Shown here: one piece after another, positions 55,701 to 64,000 of the stretch
Layout: the number at the start of each line of letters is the position of its first letter
Position numbering within the stretch: the first letter of the stretch is position 1
Assembly: GCA_039000515.1 (NCBI GenBank)
Contig: JBCFYV010011135.1
Location: 29,975,876 to 30,039,875, forward strand
Direction of reading: 5' to 3'
From: Timema cristinae
Taxonomy: Eukaryota > Arthropoda > Insecta > Phasmatodea > Timematidae
Length of the DNA: 64,000 bases
Program-made: the position numbers and the translations under genes
Notes under the pieces: model-generated
What the model saw: the letters and a program-made list of their open reading frames with translations, nothing else
Databases searched by the model: none
Told to the model about the DNA's origin: nothing

Positions 55701-58700
55701 ATAACGTAAACTTAAGTTTCTCATACTATTTCAATTTTTTAAATAATTTTTATCCAACTCGAAACAATATTTTAAACATAATTAAAAGTACTTATTTTTC
55801 ATTTTGGAACGTTACGATTTTGTGTAATATAGTGCACACATCAATACCTTTTAATACAGACATCGTATTTACTTGGAAAAGAGAAACTTCTTGTCATTTT
55901 TTTTACATACAATAAATGATTTTATGATTATTTTCTATTATTTTGAAATATTTAACTGAATAAAATATTTTCATCAACTGCGTGTCTGCATTATTGTAAA
56001 AAACTTGTTTACCGTAATGTTCAACCATAATGGTTTAGATTCGTCAATCGCCATTTTGAAGCATGTTCGTTAGAAGTTTTTGTGAAAGTGGTGTTAGTAT
56101 TTTTTTAAGGGGAATAAAACGATAAACAAACTTTGTGTCCGTCCTCAAATAAATGTATAAATAATATTGTCCTAAATTACTGTGGTTAACTATCACATTC
56201 ATATGTAACATGTTTTTCTGGGCTGTATCACATGTGTAGTGTGTTTATACCAATCCTTTACTTTGTTGAGCATACAATATTTTTATATAATGCTTTTATT
56301 TTTTGTTTTCAGTCCTTCCAGGGGAGTCAAGGAAGGGCGTATCTCTTCAACTCAGTGTGAGTAATACACCTTTTGACAAACACTCCTCCTATTAAAACTT
56401 TGTACAGCATATTCGTAAAGAGTTACCAGTAACCACACTTGGCTTCGACTTTGCTTCAAATTCTGGCTTTGACAACTATGAAATCTCACCAATAAAAAAA
56501 ATCTTCGTTAAAATACTCCATTTGTGTCCAATTAATAATTATTACCATTCTGAACTGTTATATACACTACTAATTAATATTCATATGAAAAAACCTGAAG
56601 TAATTGAATTGTAAATTGTGATAGTTACTTAAGAGCCCGTCTCACCCCCCAGATAACACCTAACTTAGGTAGGTAATACAGCTAGAACCAGATGTCTTAA
56701 GAGCCCGTCTCACTCCCCAGATAACACCTAACTTAGGTAGGTAATACAGCTAGAACCAGACGTCTTAAGAGCCCGTCTCACCCCCCAGATAACACCTAAC
56801 TTAGGTAGGTAATACAGCTAGAACCAGACGTCTTAAGAGCCCGTCTCACCACCAAGCTTACACCTAACTTAGGTAGGTAATACAGCTAGAACCAGACGTC
56901 TTAAAAGCCCGTCTCACCACCAAGCTAACACCTAACTTAGGTAGGTAATACAGCTAGAACCAGACGTCTTAAGAGTCCGTCTCACCCCCCAGATAACACC
57001 TAACTTAGGTAGGTAATACAGCTAGAACCAGATGTCTTAAGAGCCCGTCTCACTCCCAGATAACACCTAGCTTAGGTAGGTAATACAGCTAGAACCAGAC
57101 GTCTTAAGAGCCCGTCTCACCCCAGATAACACCTAACTTAGGTAGGTAATACAGCTAGAACCAGACGTCTTAAGAGCCCGTCTCACCCCCCAGATAACAC
57201 CTAACTTAGGTAGGTAATACAATTTGAACCAGACATCCTTAGTGGTGTGGTTTTCTCTGCTATACTTTATTAAACAGTGGAATTGAGGCCAAGAAAAACA
57301 ATTTTACCTAGTTTAAAAAATACAATACATGTAAAATGATAAAAACCGCACTTGGATACATTTTATGGTTCAAGTGTAATCCTGTATATAATATCCCGGA
57401 CAACCGGTGTTAAGCATTTAAAAACAAATGGAGCTTGTGTCTATATTTTTTATATCACGGTGTGGTTGTTGTTTCAGGGTGAACGTGGGCTGTGGTCCAG
57501 CCGAGGAACGAGTGCTGTTGACGGGACTGCACGCAGTCGCCGATATCTACTGCGAGTGCTGCAAGACTACTCTCGGCTGGAAATATGTGAGTTCCCCCAC
57601 GCTAATGTACCTCATTATGTTCAGCCGCTAAGTAACTAGGTGTTCAAGTACTATGTAACTAGGAGGTGTTCAAGTACTATGTAACTAGGAGGTGTTCAAG
57701 TACTATGTAACTAGGAGGTGTTCAAGTACTATGTAACTAGGAGGTGTTCAAGTACTATGTAACTAGGAGGTGTTCAAGTACTATGTAACTAGGAGGTGTT
57801 CAAGTACTATGTAACTAGGAGGTGTTCAAGTACTATGTAACTAGGAGGTGTTCAAGTACTATGTAACTAGGTGTTCAAGTACTATGTAACTAGGAGGTGT
57901 TCAAGTACTATGTAACTAGGGGTGTTCAAGTACTATGTAACTAGGAGGTGTTCAAGTACTATGTAACTAGGAGGTGTTCAAGTACTATGTAACTAGGAGT
58001 GTTCAAGTACTATGTAACTAGGAGGTGTTCAAGTACTATGTAACTAGGTGTTCAAGTACTAGTAACTAGGAGGTGTTCAAGTACTATGTAACTAGGAGGT
58101 GTTCAAGTACTAAGTAAGCATATTTTTTGGCCATTTTGGGTCCCCACCAACAAAAATAAGCAACCCCTACTTTCCCATATAGCTCATTATACATTTGTCG
58201 AATTTGTTGAATATAATTTTATTTATGCAATGGTAATTATTAATATAGTGTTGTTAATTAATTGTGCAATAAATCACAATAAACACTATTTTAAAATGAA
58301 ATAAAAGTTACGGCAATGAACAGGTCAAATTAAAAATGTTATAAGCTTATTAAACAAAATTAATTTTAATTTACATTTAATTCAAATTATTAAAAAAAAA
58401 AGTATTACTATTGAATACGAGCATTTCCATAGCTATAAAAAGAACTCTTAACTACTTTTAATTAATCTGAAAACAAAGGTCCTTGAATCTATGTCTCAAT
58501 ACTTTTAATCATTATATGTCCATTTGGTGTGGCTAGGTCTCTGAGCCATTCTTTCCATTTCTCTCAGACTCCCCTAACCCCCCCCCCTGTCAGCAGAAAT
58601 AAGCAAAGCTCGAACCCTTTAACCCCAAAGGTGCATACTACATAATATGTGAATGCCCCCTTACGAATCCTACCGATAATTTGTTTTACGTCAAACAAAT

Positions 58701-59470
58701 ACCACACTAATGTATTAAACCTTATTATAAAGTAAAGTTACTTGCTCTGGTGGCCGAATGGTCTTAGGTGTTACTCTTGAAATATACTGGACTGTCGATG
58801 ACACAGAGATTGGGGCTCAAATCTTGTAATATTACTGTGGCTATTTTTACCTTAATTGGGTTTCCACTCTTCTTCCATGCAAATGCGGGAATACTTCCTC
58901 TAAAAATAACCTTCCTCATCCCTAAAACCATTGGTGTAATTAGTACATAAGTGTATTACTCAAATGGGCAGTAAGATGATGATTATTATTATTATTATTA
59001 TATCAAAACTTATTTTGGTTGAAATAAATAAACTATTTCTCCAGTAGAAACAAAGAGTTTAATTTTCTCAACGTGGTGTGGTGGTCAACAGTTGTTGAAT
59101 ATCTGTCGAGGGTGTCCTGGAATTTAATGACAACTTTTTATCTTCATTTAAAAAGTTTCTCATAATGCCGCTATGCTAATGACAGATATTCAACAAATAC
59201 TGTTGATATCATCGTGGGAAGAAAATTAAACTTTGTGTTTATTTACATTGTAGAAATAATTGATTTATTTTTAGAAAACAAATGTTGTAGTTTAAAACCA
59301 CTGGCCCTTAACTCCCCCCCCCCCCCGCAATGACCCTCAATGGTGAATGTGTCAATAAAAGGGTGTAATGTTATTTTCAGGAGCACGCGTTTGAGTCCAG
59401 CCAGAAGTACAAAGAGGGAAAGTACATCATTGAGCTGGCCCACATGATCAAGGAGAATGGATGGGACTGA
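49639..59470 (+). CDS. YPEL: Yippee-like zinc-binding protein (YPEL1-4 class), complete CDS in four exons
   Basis: The CDS is join(49639..49740, 56313..56356, 57478..57586, 59381..59470), 114 residues plus TGA. All introns are GT-AG; intron phases are 0, 2 and 0. The protein starts [10 protein letters not shown] and ends ENGWD, as in YPEL1-4 proteins and the fly homologue. The whole Yippee signature is present: C18-X2-C21, G41, L45, N51, G65, C74-X2-C77, GWKY at 82-85, K96 and E103. The two CxxC pairs, 52 residues apart, are the zinc ligands of the family's beta-sheet fold, related to the cereblon and Mis18 folds. No signal peptide or membrane segment is seen. Vertebrate YPEL proteins are small nuclear/centrosomal proteins linked to division, senescence and morphogenesis; the biochemical role is unsettled. 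The start has a strong context (A at -3, G at +4). Length fits insect homologues; vertebrate ones are about 119. No key residue is missing and the gene looks functional. All three introns hold minisatellites. Confidence 0.97.
49755..49915. repeat. ~16-bp tandem repeat at the start of YPEL intron 1
   Basis: Variants of GGGAGATATTGCACTG and GGGAGATATAGCACTG, about 9-10 copies, starting 15 bp after the exon donor. Confidence 0.88.
49916..50589. other. YPEL intron 1, unique part
   Basis: No repeat family recognised. It holds GCGCATGCGC at 50506-50515 in a GC-richer setting. A 129-codon + frame (50218-50607) and its antisense frames show no family similarity. Confidence 0.45.
50590..51385. repeat. 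40-bp minisatellite in YPEL intron 1, 20 copies, each with TGACGTAA
   Basis: Unit ACACTCGCTCTACTTTGTGA + CGTAACACTGCCTGGGAGAT. Variation is limited to CTCGCT/CTAGCT, TCTACT/TCCACT, CACTG/CATTG and two units with an extra T. TGACGTAA resembles CREB/ATF-type bZIP sites. Confidence 0.97.
51525..51750 (+). mobile_element. SINE-G copy in YPEL intron 1
   Basis: AGTGGTAAGAGTTCCCGGCT, B-box GGGTTCTATCCCC, AAAACTGAGATTAATGGGTG, CCCTATATCAGCAAATGTTG. Confidence 0.7.
51799..51910 (+). mobile_element. SINE-C 3' fragment
   Basis: CACAGAAATGGGGGTACATT, CCTCTAAATTCAACCTTTCT and GCGTATAAACCCAGCGGGTG: body and tail only. Confidence 0.6.
51911..52210. other. YPEL intron 1, no element recognised
   Basis: 51950-52010 has weak SINE-C-like wording (GATGGCCTCATCTTCAAATC). 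The rest is unique. Confidence 0.35.
52211..53040. repeat. ~29-38-bp minisatellite in YPEL intron 1, ~25 copies
   Basis: Core GATTCCACAGATAAACTGAT + TCAATAG with a variable linker (AGAGGCT, GGAGGGT, AGAGTAT, AGGCT). Linker order recurs in blocks, a sign of multi-unit duplication. Confidence 0.95.
53041..53484. other. YPEL intron 1, unique part
   Basis: GC-richer 53150-53260 with a G-run; no frame or element recognised. Confidence 0.4.
53485..53700 (-). mobile_element. SINE-G copy in YPEL intron 1
   Basis: Inverted: TATAGTGCCAACTTTTGCGC, TTAATCTCAGTTTTCTAGAC, GGGATCGAACCCCCGACCTC, CCACAGAGTCTAGAGC. Confidence 0.7.
53930..54080 (-). mobile_element. SINE-C fragment in YPEL intron 1
   Basis: Tail ATGTCTTACTACCTGTTCAG, body AAAACCACCATCAGTACATT, B-box GAATTCGAACCCC; head lost. 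Confidence 0.68.
54160..54326 (+). mobile_element. SINE-B copy, tail replaced by a SINE-A
   Basis: CCCGCCTTGGTGGTATAGTT, B-box-like GCTTCGAATCTC, body to TTCCTAACCCATTA, then a direct junction to SINE-A at 54327. A short B-type tail (GGGTAGTAAGACGTGGTGCT) reappears after the SINE-A at about 54613. Confidence 0.82.
54327..54612 (+). mobile_element. SINE-A copy joined to SINE-B
   Basis: GGTGACCTGGTGGTCTAGGG through tail GGGTAGTAAGACGCGGTATT. No target duplication is visible at the junction, so insertion plus deletion, or template switching in the shared tail, are both possible. Confidence 0.88.
54640..55611. other. YPEL intron 1, no gene recognised
   Basis: AT-rich. A 74-codon frame at 54824-55048 rich in K, H and N shows no family similarity. 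A SINE tail scrap (GGACGGGTAGTAAGATT) is at about 55163. Confidence 0.45.
55612..56240. mobile_element. Non-coding element, copy 2, in YPEL intron 1
   Basis: Aligns with 12756-13040 plus 14100-14370 without the nested insertion. It ends about 70 bp before coding exon 2. By eye it is diverged by perhaps one base in five. Confidence 0.68.
56313..56356 (+). CDS. YPEL: YPEL coding exon 2 (44 nt)
   Basis: The acceptor is TTTTGTTTTCAG and the donor GTGAGT. The exon encodes [14 protein letters not shown] plus two bases of the next valine codon. It carries the conserved G41 and L45 of the signature. The exon is too short to find by open-frame length; homology and splice sites define it. It starts about 70 bp after the end of a non-coding transposon copy. 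Confidence 0.96.
56628..57235. repeat. ~67-bp minisatellite in YPEL intron 2, ~9 copies
   Basis: Unit CTTAAGAGCCCGTCTCACCC + CCCAGATAACACCTAACTTA + GGTAGGTAATACAGCTAGAA + CCAGACGT. Each unit contains donor-like AGGTAGGT and acceptor-like AATACAG. Confidence 0.96.
57478..57586 (+). CDS. YPEL: YPEL coding exon 3 (109 nt)
   Basis: The acceptor is TTGTTTCAG and the donor GTGAGT. The exon completes the split valine codon and encodes [20 protein letters not shown] onward to GWKY, including the second CxxC pair C74/C77. It lies between a 68-bp array ending about 240 bp upstream and a 26-bp array starting about 45 bp downstream. Confidence 0.97.
57630..58115. repeat. 26-bp minisatellite in YPEL intron 3, ~18 copies
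   Basis: Unit AACTAGGAGGTGTTCAAGTA + CTATGT. Some units have lost AGG. It begins about 45 bp after the exon 3 donor. Confidence 0.97.
58116..58741. other. YPEL intron 3, unique AT-rich part
   Basis: No element or frame recognised. Confidence 0.5.
58742..59000 (+). mobile_element. SINE-C copy in YPEL intron 3
   Basis: CTCTGGTGGCCGAATGGTCT, degraded B-box GGGGCTCAAATC, body TTCTTCCATGCAAATGCGGG, tail remnants and (ATT)n. Confidence 0.78.
59021..59273. mobile_element. Palindromic MITE copy 2 in YPEL intron 3
   Basis: Arms TTTCTCCAGTAGAAACAAAG ... CAACAGTTGTTGAATATCTG and their inverted partner (CAGATATTCAACAAATACTG ... GAAGAAAATTAAACTTTGTG). The centre contains GACAACTTTTTATCTTCATT, inverted relative to copy 1. 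Confidence 0.87.
59381..59470 (+). CDS. YPEL: YPEL coding exon 4 with stop codon
   Basis: The acceptor is TTATTTTCAG at 59380. The exon encodes [20 protein letters not shown] and then HMIKENGWD followed by TGA at 59468-59470. It carries the conserved K96 and E103 of the signature. A palindromic MITE lies about 110 bp upstream in the intron. Confidence 0.97.
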   Translation, partial: EHAFESSQKYKEGKYIIELAHMIKENGWD

Positions 59471-59765
59471 GAGTTGGCCCGGTCCGGCCCGCCGCCCTCG
59501 CCCCCAGTCTGGTGCGACTACTGGGACGAGTGATGGGGCACGGATCGGACCACGAGTGAACTCCCCGACACTCGACAGTCTTTCAAGGGCCACGACACGT
59601 ACAGTGAACAACATTTCAAAATGTACGCCTATACAAAACATTTTCTTAAAATGAACTAATAAAAAGAATAGAGAACTTTTTTTTTCCTCCCTTAGGAACA
59701 CGCGTTCCACTTTTAAAAGCTTATTCAACACTGTACTGCTATCTCACTTTGTGTTGATCGATGTG

Positions 59766-59771
59766 AATAAA
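59766..59771 (+). promoter_or_regulatory. Candidate poly(A) signal AATAAA (proximal)
   Basis: A canonical hexamer about 300 nt after the stop codon, in the context GTGAATAAACTG, followed by GT-rich sequence (TTGTGTACACG, and later GTTGTGCTCC). A further AATAAA at 59658 is closer to the stop. It could give a short 3' UTR isoform. Confidence 0.4.
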
Positions 59772-60332
59772 CTGTTTCACAAATTGTGTACACGAGGAAG
59801 AGAGAAAACACGAAAACAATTTATTAAACACACAAAAACTGTTGTGCTCCTCTGTTTGTGTAGGAGTATCTGATACTTGTCGGTCTGTGGTTTTTTAATG
59901 TGTACTTATTTGTGTGTGTGCCAATGTTACGACACCTTACCCTGCTGTGCGACTAAAGAATACACTAGTCAGTTAAGTAATACCAACATGACAGTTTTTA
60001 TTGTCATTCTCTCGATACAAGCGAGGGTTGACTTGTCATTTTGTGTTGTTTATATAAATTGAGTTTTATTATAGAGGAAAAACACACTTGTTGAGAGAAA
60101 AAAAAAGAAGCTTTTAAAAAGTTTTAAAATAATGATGATAATAAAAAAAAACTTTCGATTTTTATCTATGGACGCTAATGGTGAAATTTTAATAGTTTAA
60201 ACATCATCGATGATCAAGACTAAATTTTTGTCTTTTTTTTTCTTTTTTTTTTTTAGTGAGCAATTTTGGCTGTAAAGTTATCTTATGGTGCTTTCACTTT
60301 TAAAAAAAGTAGTTTGATGTGTGTAAAAAAAA

Positions 60333-60338
60333 AATAAA
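60333..60338 (+). promoter_or_regulatory. Candidate poly(A) signal AATAAA (distal)
   Basis: A canonical hexamer about 860 nt after the stop codon, in an A-rich context. It is one of several alternatives; the proper end of the mRNA is not decidable by eye. Confidence 0.3.
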
Positions 60339-60876
60339 GTATCATAATTACATTGGAAAGCAAGTTAACCATTAAGATCCTCACCCCCTTAAAAGCTAGC
60401 CAAGGCTTTTAGCTTCGATGGGAGCAATTTGTTTTTTCTATACTTTGTCAGTCTAACAGGGGGTTTTGTGTTGGAATAGCCAAACCTCTGCAGACTTTTT
60501 TTTTTTTGCAAAGCTTAGCTCGATGTGATAGTTGATGGTTCACCCTTTTCAAAACAACTTTCTTTCTGTATGACAGCATTTTTGTGTTTCCCCGTTTGAT
60601 AAATTTGAAGTCTAATCATTTTGTACTTAACCCCTAAATTAGTATCAGACAACAAAATAATTAAAACAAAACCTATAAATGTGTTTTTAATTAAATAACT
60701 ATCACCATTTTCAAATTGAAATTCTCTTTTACAGAAAGAAAAAAAAAATATTGAAAATTTGCCATCACGTTTCTATTTTTTTTTTTTGGTCAACCCAATC
60801 TAGTCTTTCAGTCTGTGCATTCTATCTGTGTTTCCTTACTATTCAACTTTATCTTTTTTTATGAGTTAATTTAATT

Positions 60877-60884
60877 TGTAAATA
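60877..60884 (+). promoter_or_regulatory. Pumilio-type motif UGUAAAUA
   Basis: Exact match to the UGUANAUA consensus in the presumed YPEL 3' UTR; a second match, UGUACAUA, is at 61156-61163. Short AT-rich motifs arise by chance, so this is weak. Confidence 0.3.
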
Positions 60885-62494
60885 ATTTGTATCTCTACAT
60901 ACACAATGTTTCGTTAAGACTAAATTATTCCATTTGTAACGTTTGTCAGAAGATTTTTCTTAGTTTTATTTTGAAGTAGTTTTTGTATTTTTATTTTGTA
61001 ACATTTCTCATGTCAATGTGTAATTTAAGTTGTAATAGCTATGTAATTTTTATTTAAATTTCAACGGATAAAATAATTGGTTTTACAGCTTAAAAAGTTA
61101 GTTGTTTTAGAATACATAGGAAATTATTTTCATGGAGTAATATTTTGAATTTATCTGTACATATTATAATGCTATGTTGCTTTGTGGAGTAAAGTGTTTA
61201 AGTATTATTTGTTCCACTGGCTCCAGAATTTTAACTGTCCTCTATTATGAAAATTATTTTAGCTTTGGAATATTTTTAATTTGTTTTATTTTAATGTTTG
61301 ACACCCAACATATTTTCTTGTTTATTTTACATTCTGTATAGTTTAAAAAAAATATATATTCATTCAAAGTTTGAGGAAATAGCTAACTAAAGAATGATGC
61401 ACTAAATTTTTTGATGTAAACAAAATTAATAATGTCACAAAATGGAGGATGAGGTTCTATAGCTACTGTTTAATATTACATACATGTATTTTTCAATTCC
61501 TGTGTCTTCTTTCATTATCCTTACCCCTCTCGTCGTGTTTTACATTTTAAAAAGAGAATTAGAAGAGGAAAAAAAAAAGACTAACAAAAAAACGTTGATG
61601 GCTAATGGAGTTCTTCCTGATAATGGTGGGGCTATGGGAATGACCAATTAGCCGAGATATCGCCAATCACATGTTGCACTTAGGTTAAATATTGACAACA
61701 CCTTTAAAAGTACACGAGTTTATTGTTTACTGTAATGAACAAAGAACTATGTTCTATGGTCCTATACAAATATAGACTTAAACTTTATATTTTCCTCTCT
61801 GAAAAGACCACATATTGATCATTAAGAGCTAAATATCCAGGAAACGAAAGGTAACTGTTATAGGAGCGTAGATTAGATCTTTGTGAATAGAATGACGTCA
61901 TTTAATTGGTAGGGGTTACAACACATTGTATTGTCATTTGTATTTTCCTCCTCGGTTTGTTCTCCTACTGCCAGACAGCTGCACTCGGGAACGTTATAAA
62001 CCCACTTGGTTTCTGAAGTTTATAAATTTCTAGTGCCTTATATTATTACCCTTTAGGGCACGATAGCGTACTCATAGGTAATTGTTATCTTCTTTACAAA
62101 GTACGGGGAAAAAAGATGGAAAGATAAAATATCATGGTCTGTACATCGACAGAAGATATTCTTGGGTTTTCTGGGATTAGTGTATTTATCGTCTACGATA
62201 GTGATCCATAGTGATTCACCGTTGATTTGTACTGGCGTTTACAGTCTTTTATTTTTCTGTTGCTTGTATAGTTTTGTTAATGACAGTCTATAGAATTGTT
62301 GTGGCTTATTTTTGCTAGTAAGTCTGACTTCTTGTTACTTTATATCCTGCAGTGTAATGGAGCCCACTAGATATGTAAAGTCTTATGTAGACCATGAAGT
62401 GGTTCTATGGCATGATGGATGTCAAATGTTTTCCTTCACAAAAGTGCATTGGCCATCAAAACTTGTATTGCTGATTTAGTCACAATATTATTAC

Positions 62495-62690
62495 TGTCTG
62501 ACACCTTTGCTCAGTTGGTAGTGCGTCTGTCTACTGAGCTAAGGGTCCCGGTTTTGATTCTTGGTATGGCCGAAAAATTCTCATTGATGAAAATATGGGT
62601 ATACCCTTTCACAGTAATGAATTAACGGCCAGGGGACTGGATGTTGTGCCTATCCTAGTCCTAAGTTATATTATAAGGCATAAGAAGCTA
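62495..62690 (+). mobile_element. SINE-E copy
   Basis: A-box TTGCTCAGTTGGTAGTGCG, B-box-like GGTTTTGATTCTT, body CCCTTTCACAGTAATGAATT, GATGTTGTGCCTATCCTAGT; the tail end is lost. Confidence 0.8.
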
Positions 62691-63039
62691 TAACAGTCCT
62701 AGCAAACCTGCAGTGGGAAATATATGGCTTGAATAAAAAAACTGACCCAGGCTCCAGGATGTATACAGTAATGGATGTAAAGTAGTCATAATATTATTAC
62801 TTCTTTTTGAAAGGATGTTAGAAGGTAGAGAAGTCGAGTTACAGTAGAATTAATGGCCTCCGACTCTCCATCAAAATGAGTTGAGTTCTAGGAGAATAAT
62901 TTTCTTGACTAAAAAATAATAATTGAACCAGTATTACACATAAGTTAAAAAAAGAATAATAAAAGAAAAAGTTGTCCAACAATATATTCTTGATACATTT
63001 TTTAAATATTAAAAGTATCTATTTATGTAGTCTCCATTA

Positions 63040-63145
63040 CCCTGAAAGGTAGCTGTCTTACCTTGATACATTACACTATGGTTCCATCTTATAAGCTACA
63101 CCATAGTGAAATGCATTAAGGTAAGACATGCTAGATCTTTCAGGG
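63040..63145. mobile_element. Hairpin MITE, copy 1 (most complete)
   Basis: Near-perfect palindrome: CCCTGAAAGGTAGCTGTCTT ... CACTATGG and, inverted, CCATAGTG ... AAGACATGCTAGATCTTTCAGGG. About 106 bp, no coding capacity. Confidence 0.85.
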
Positions 63146-63388
63146 CAAATTGAGGCATATTATCAAATTTTGGAATTTATCTTGGGTTGTAACTTCACAT
63201 AATATATTTAACAAGGAGTATTTCTTTGATAAAATAATAAATATAGCATTGGGACCTTCTAATTCTTGAATACCTTGAATCCTTATGGGTATTCTAGAAA
63301 ATATCAAATCCAAGACTCAAATCCTTTTTTTTTCCCCACTTTTTGATTGAAATTTATTTTAGAGCTCTAATATATCTTCTCATTAGTT

Positions 63389-63644
63389 GTTTTTATTATT
63401 TAGCACCGCGTCTTACTACCCGTTCGGGTTATACGCTTAAGTACTAATTACGCTAATGGATTAGGAATTGGGAAGGTTGAATTAAAGGAAGTGAACCCGC
63501 ATTTGCGTGGAGGGAGAGTGGAAAACCATTTAGGAAAAACCACCCTCAGTTCACCCGATCGAGATTCGAACCTCGATCTCCCCGTCCTCGGAGGTCGAGC
63601 TCAACACGACTAGCGCGTTAGCCAACTACGCCACAGAGGTGGGT
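63389..63644 (-). mobile_element. SINE-B copy with 8-bp target-site duplication
   Basis: Full length and little diverged; flanked by CATTAGTT at 63381-63388 and 63645-63652. Confidence 0.94.
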
Positions 63645-63652
63645 CATTAGTT

Positions 63653-64000
63653 ATTATTATTATTAAACTATAGGATGAACTCAACAACCAGACCCCAACT
63701 CAATAATTTATCACTCAATTGAATGTGTGAATATTATAATGAATGAATTATAAGAAAGAATGTTAGCATTTATTTAATATTTATATATTCTCTTAATGCT
63801 TATTATTTATTCCAAGATTCAAGGGTAAAGTAGATCCGTAAAACATTGGATTTGACCCAACACTATTTTATAAAACATTTATATGTGCTAATGTTTTATC
63901 AAAGATAATTGCAACATTTAAAACATAAGAAACTTACATAAATTTAATTGTAAGATACGGACAGAATATTTTCTTTTATGACTCCACACTTATATAATTT
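63653..64000. other. No gene recognised; AT-rich
   Basis: Unique AT-rich sequence to the window end. Confidence 0.5.

Larger units (their letters stand above)
59471..62480 (+). other. Probable long 3' UTR / 3' flank of the YPEL gene
   Basis: This roughly 3-kb stretch is AT/T-rich, non-repetitive and almost free of the SINEs and arrays that fill the rest of the window. That fits a conserved 3' UTR; several YPEL genes elsewhere have long ones. AATAAA signals lie at 59658-59663, 59766-59771, 60333-60338 and further out at 62732-62737. Pumilio-type UGUANAUA motifs occur at 60877-60884 and 61156-61163. The true cleavage site cannot be decided from sequence alone. Confidence 0.5.

Noticed and set aside
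59243..59731. 162-codon - frame over YPEL exon 4
   Set aside because: Antisense shadow of the coding exon and 3' UTR.

Overview
The window is eukaryotic, from a repeat-rich, AT-rich arthropod genome. An insect, perhaps hemipteran, is my guess; it rests only on the insect-like gene, a short (AACCT)n tract and the style of the SINEs. I recognise one protein-coding gene with confidence: a Yippee-like (YPEL) gene on the + strand. Its four coding exons are 49639-49740, 56313-56356, 57478-57586 and 59381-59470, and they encode a complete 114-residue zinc-binding Yippee protein. Everything else is introns, a probable long 3' UTR, transposable elements and tandem repeats. Two upstream stretches (10055-10142 and about 33150-33443) look like possible non-coding 5' exons, but this is inference.

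Interspersed repeats. About fifty tRNA-derived SINE copies fall into seven groups, named here A to G. A, B and C have different tRNA-like heads but share one 3' tail, which contains CCCGAACGGG and ends in (TAA)n. D and E have another shared tail, containing CAGAAAGTGCACGTTAAA. Eight insertions have clean target-site duplications. There are two decayed LINE reverse-transcriptase fragments (11550-11850 and 39500-39930, both - strand). Several non-autonomous DNA elements are present: a PIF/Harbinger-like element in two copies (3050-4556; 41097-42481, target TAA), a MULE-like element with a perfect 9-bp duplication (22278-22987), long-armed palindromic MITEs (9362-9540; 34495-34743; 43594-44015; 59021-59273) and a hairpin MITE (21784-21888; 63040-63145). 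Two further paired non-coding elements are 12756-14370/55612-56240 and 28433-29420/31200-32290.

Tandem arrays. I count about 21 minisatellites with units from about 16 to 130 bp. By hand sum they cover roughly a quarter of the window. At least three are seeded by termini or inverted-repeat cores of DNA transposons. A 78-bp repeat occurs as two large arrays in opposite orientation (40013-41040 and 47360-49330), with matching unique flanks on the inner side. The YPEL introns alone carry five arrays.

Layout. 1-10 kb: SINEs, a hairpin-derived array, a PIF-like element with a 32-bp array, and a 60-bp array. 10-16 kb: a candidate exon, a LINE remnant, a nested transposon and a C-rich array. 16-25 kb: SINEs, minisatellites and the MULE-like element. 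25-34 kb: a 38-bp array of about 57 copies, paired elements, and a possible promoter/first exon. 34-49 kb: MITEs, SINEs and the inverted 78-bp arrays enclosing the second PIF-like copy. 49.4-59.5 kb: the YPEL gene. 59.5-64 kb: probable 3' UTR, then a few SINEs and a MITE. Most longer open frames are products of repeat periodicity, not genes.
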